Positions 14,099 through 14,609 of a stretch of DNA of 14,609 nucleotides are shown here, one piece after another. Made by a program: the position numbers and the translations under genes. Every line of letters begins with the position of its first letter. Position 1 is the first letter of the stretch. This DNA comes from Actinomycetes bacterium (GTDB lineage: Bacteria > Actinomycetota > Humimicrobiia > JAHJRV01), in NCBI GenBank assembly GCA_030640275.1, contig DAOWJR010000077.1, positions 1-14,609 on the forward strand, in the 5' to 3' direction. The notes beneath the pieces were generated by a model. It was not told the DNA's origin. It did no database searches and worked only from the letters and a program-made list of their open reading frames with translations.

Positions 14099-14609
14099 AT
14101 GAAGAAGACAAATATATGGGCGTGGCTTTATATAACACCAACATTATTGATATTGGCATTTTTCTTAGTTTATCCAACTGTTAACACATTGTTTTTAAGT
14201 TTTTTAGATAAAAAATCAAAATCATTTGTAGGTCTCAGTAATTATATATTCGCTTTCACTAATAAGGGCATGCTCCTTGCATTTAGAAACAATCTTATCT
14301 GGTTAGTCGTATTTACAGCTTTTACAGTATCGCTGGGATTAATTCTTGCAATTCTTCTTGATCGAGTCAAATATGAGTCTGTAGCAAAATCTATAATCTT
14401 TTTGCCAATGGCAATATCCTTTGTAGGTGCTGGTATTATTTGGAAATTTATATATGCATACAGACCTGCAGGCTCACCTCAAATCGGAATCTTAAATGCA
14501 GTTTTAAGTAAGACTCTTAATTTAGAACCTGTTGGATGGCTAATTAATAAGACAGTAAATAACTTTGCACTTATCTTTGCAGGAGTATGGATATGGGTAG
14601 GTTTCTGTA
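14099..14609 (+). CDS. aglF: alpha-glucoside ABC transporter permease (AglF-like), 3'-truncated by window edge
   Basis: An open frame runs to the window end, giving 170 residues of a permease normally near 300. This is a MalF-type inner-membrane subunit. Predicted membrane segments are about 8-29, 65-88, 98-118 and 155-170. Pfam BPD_transp_1-like sequence begins near 65 (FRNNLIWLVVFTAFTVSLGL). The stretch FLPMAISFVGAGIIWKFIYA followed by YRPAGSPQIGILNAV (101-135) and EPVGWL is characteristic of AglF/GgtC permeases. The EAA-loop that contacts the ATPase is beyond the edge. The start ATG has AAGGA 9 nt upstream. It is 102 nt after the binding-protein stop, across a stem-loop. A second permease (AglG-like) is expected next. 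Confidence 0.88.
   Translation, partial: MKKTNIWAWLYITPTLLILAFFLVYPTVNTLFLSFLDKKSKSFVGLSNYIFAFTNKGMLLAFRNNLIWLVVFTAFTVSLGLILAILLDRVKYESVAKSIIFLPMAISFVGAGIIWKFIYAYRPAGSPQIGILNAVLSKTLNLEPVGWLINKTVNNFALIFAGVWIWVGFC

Overview
The window is AT-rich bacterial DNA, roughly one third G+C by eye. It looks chromosomal: there are no transposases, integrases, CRISPR arrays, phage genes, tRNAs or rRNAs. The gene set is starch/glycogen metabolism built on two GH57 enzymes and a bacterial-type (GT5) glycogen synthase, plus a YmdB-type phosphodiesterase and an AglEF-type alpha-glucoside importer. This suggests an anaerobic, possibly thermophilic, saccharolytic bacterium from a deep or poorly cultivated lineage (Thermotogota-, Dictyoglomota- or Atribacterota-like). 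That placement is an inference from gene content, not a phylogenetic result.

Left arm (about 1-11249, all on the minus strand). Read in transcription order, the genes are: a small predicted lipoprotein with an NTF2-like tail; a YmdB-family metallophosphoesterase (GTG start); a GH57 4-alpha-glucanotransferase/amylase; a second, divergent GH57 protein of the COG1449 type; glycogen synthase glgA (GTG start); a 1105-residue soluble hybrid-sensor kinase (GAF x4-PAS-HisKA-HATPase); a 118-residue receiver-only response regulator; and galT (TTG start, truncated by the left window edge). Gaps are about 16-93 nt, so this reads as one long operon, possibly with internal punctuation at a small hairpin between the kinase and the response regulator.

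Divergent control region (about 11229-11485). The leftward side has a candidate -10 box flanked by two different inverted repeats. The rightward side has an exact TTGACA-N18-TATAAT promoter. A perfect 16-bp palindrome with a central CG covers its -10/start-site region; this is the architecture expected of an autoregulatory LacI-family operator.

Right arm (11486-14609, plus strand). A LacI-family repressor is followed by a 198-nt AT-rich leader. The leader carries an isolated, near-perfect Shine-Dalgarno sequence with no proper gene behind it. Next come an AglE-like alpha-glucoside-binding lipoprotein, a strong intergenic stem-loop, and an AglF-like permease cut off by the right edge.

Working model (inference): imported alpha-glucosides are sensed by the LacI-family regulator. 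The leftward operon interconverts alpha-glucans and glycogen (GlgA, GH57 glucanotransferase and hydrolase) and sugar phosphates (GalT). It also carries its own cytosolic multi-GAF two-component system, which could tie carbon storage to an internal signal. No wholly new system is evident; the most unusual points are the kinase/receiver pair embedded in a glycogen operon, the orphan Shine-Dalgarno, and the compact palindrome-rich divergent promoter region.
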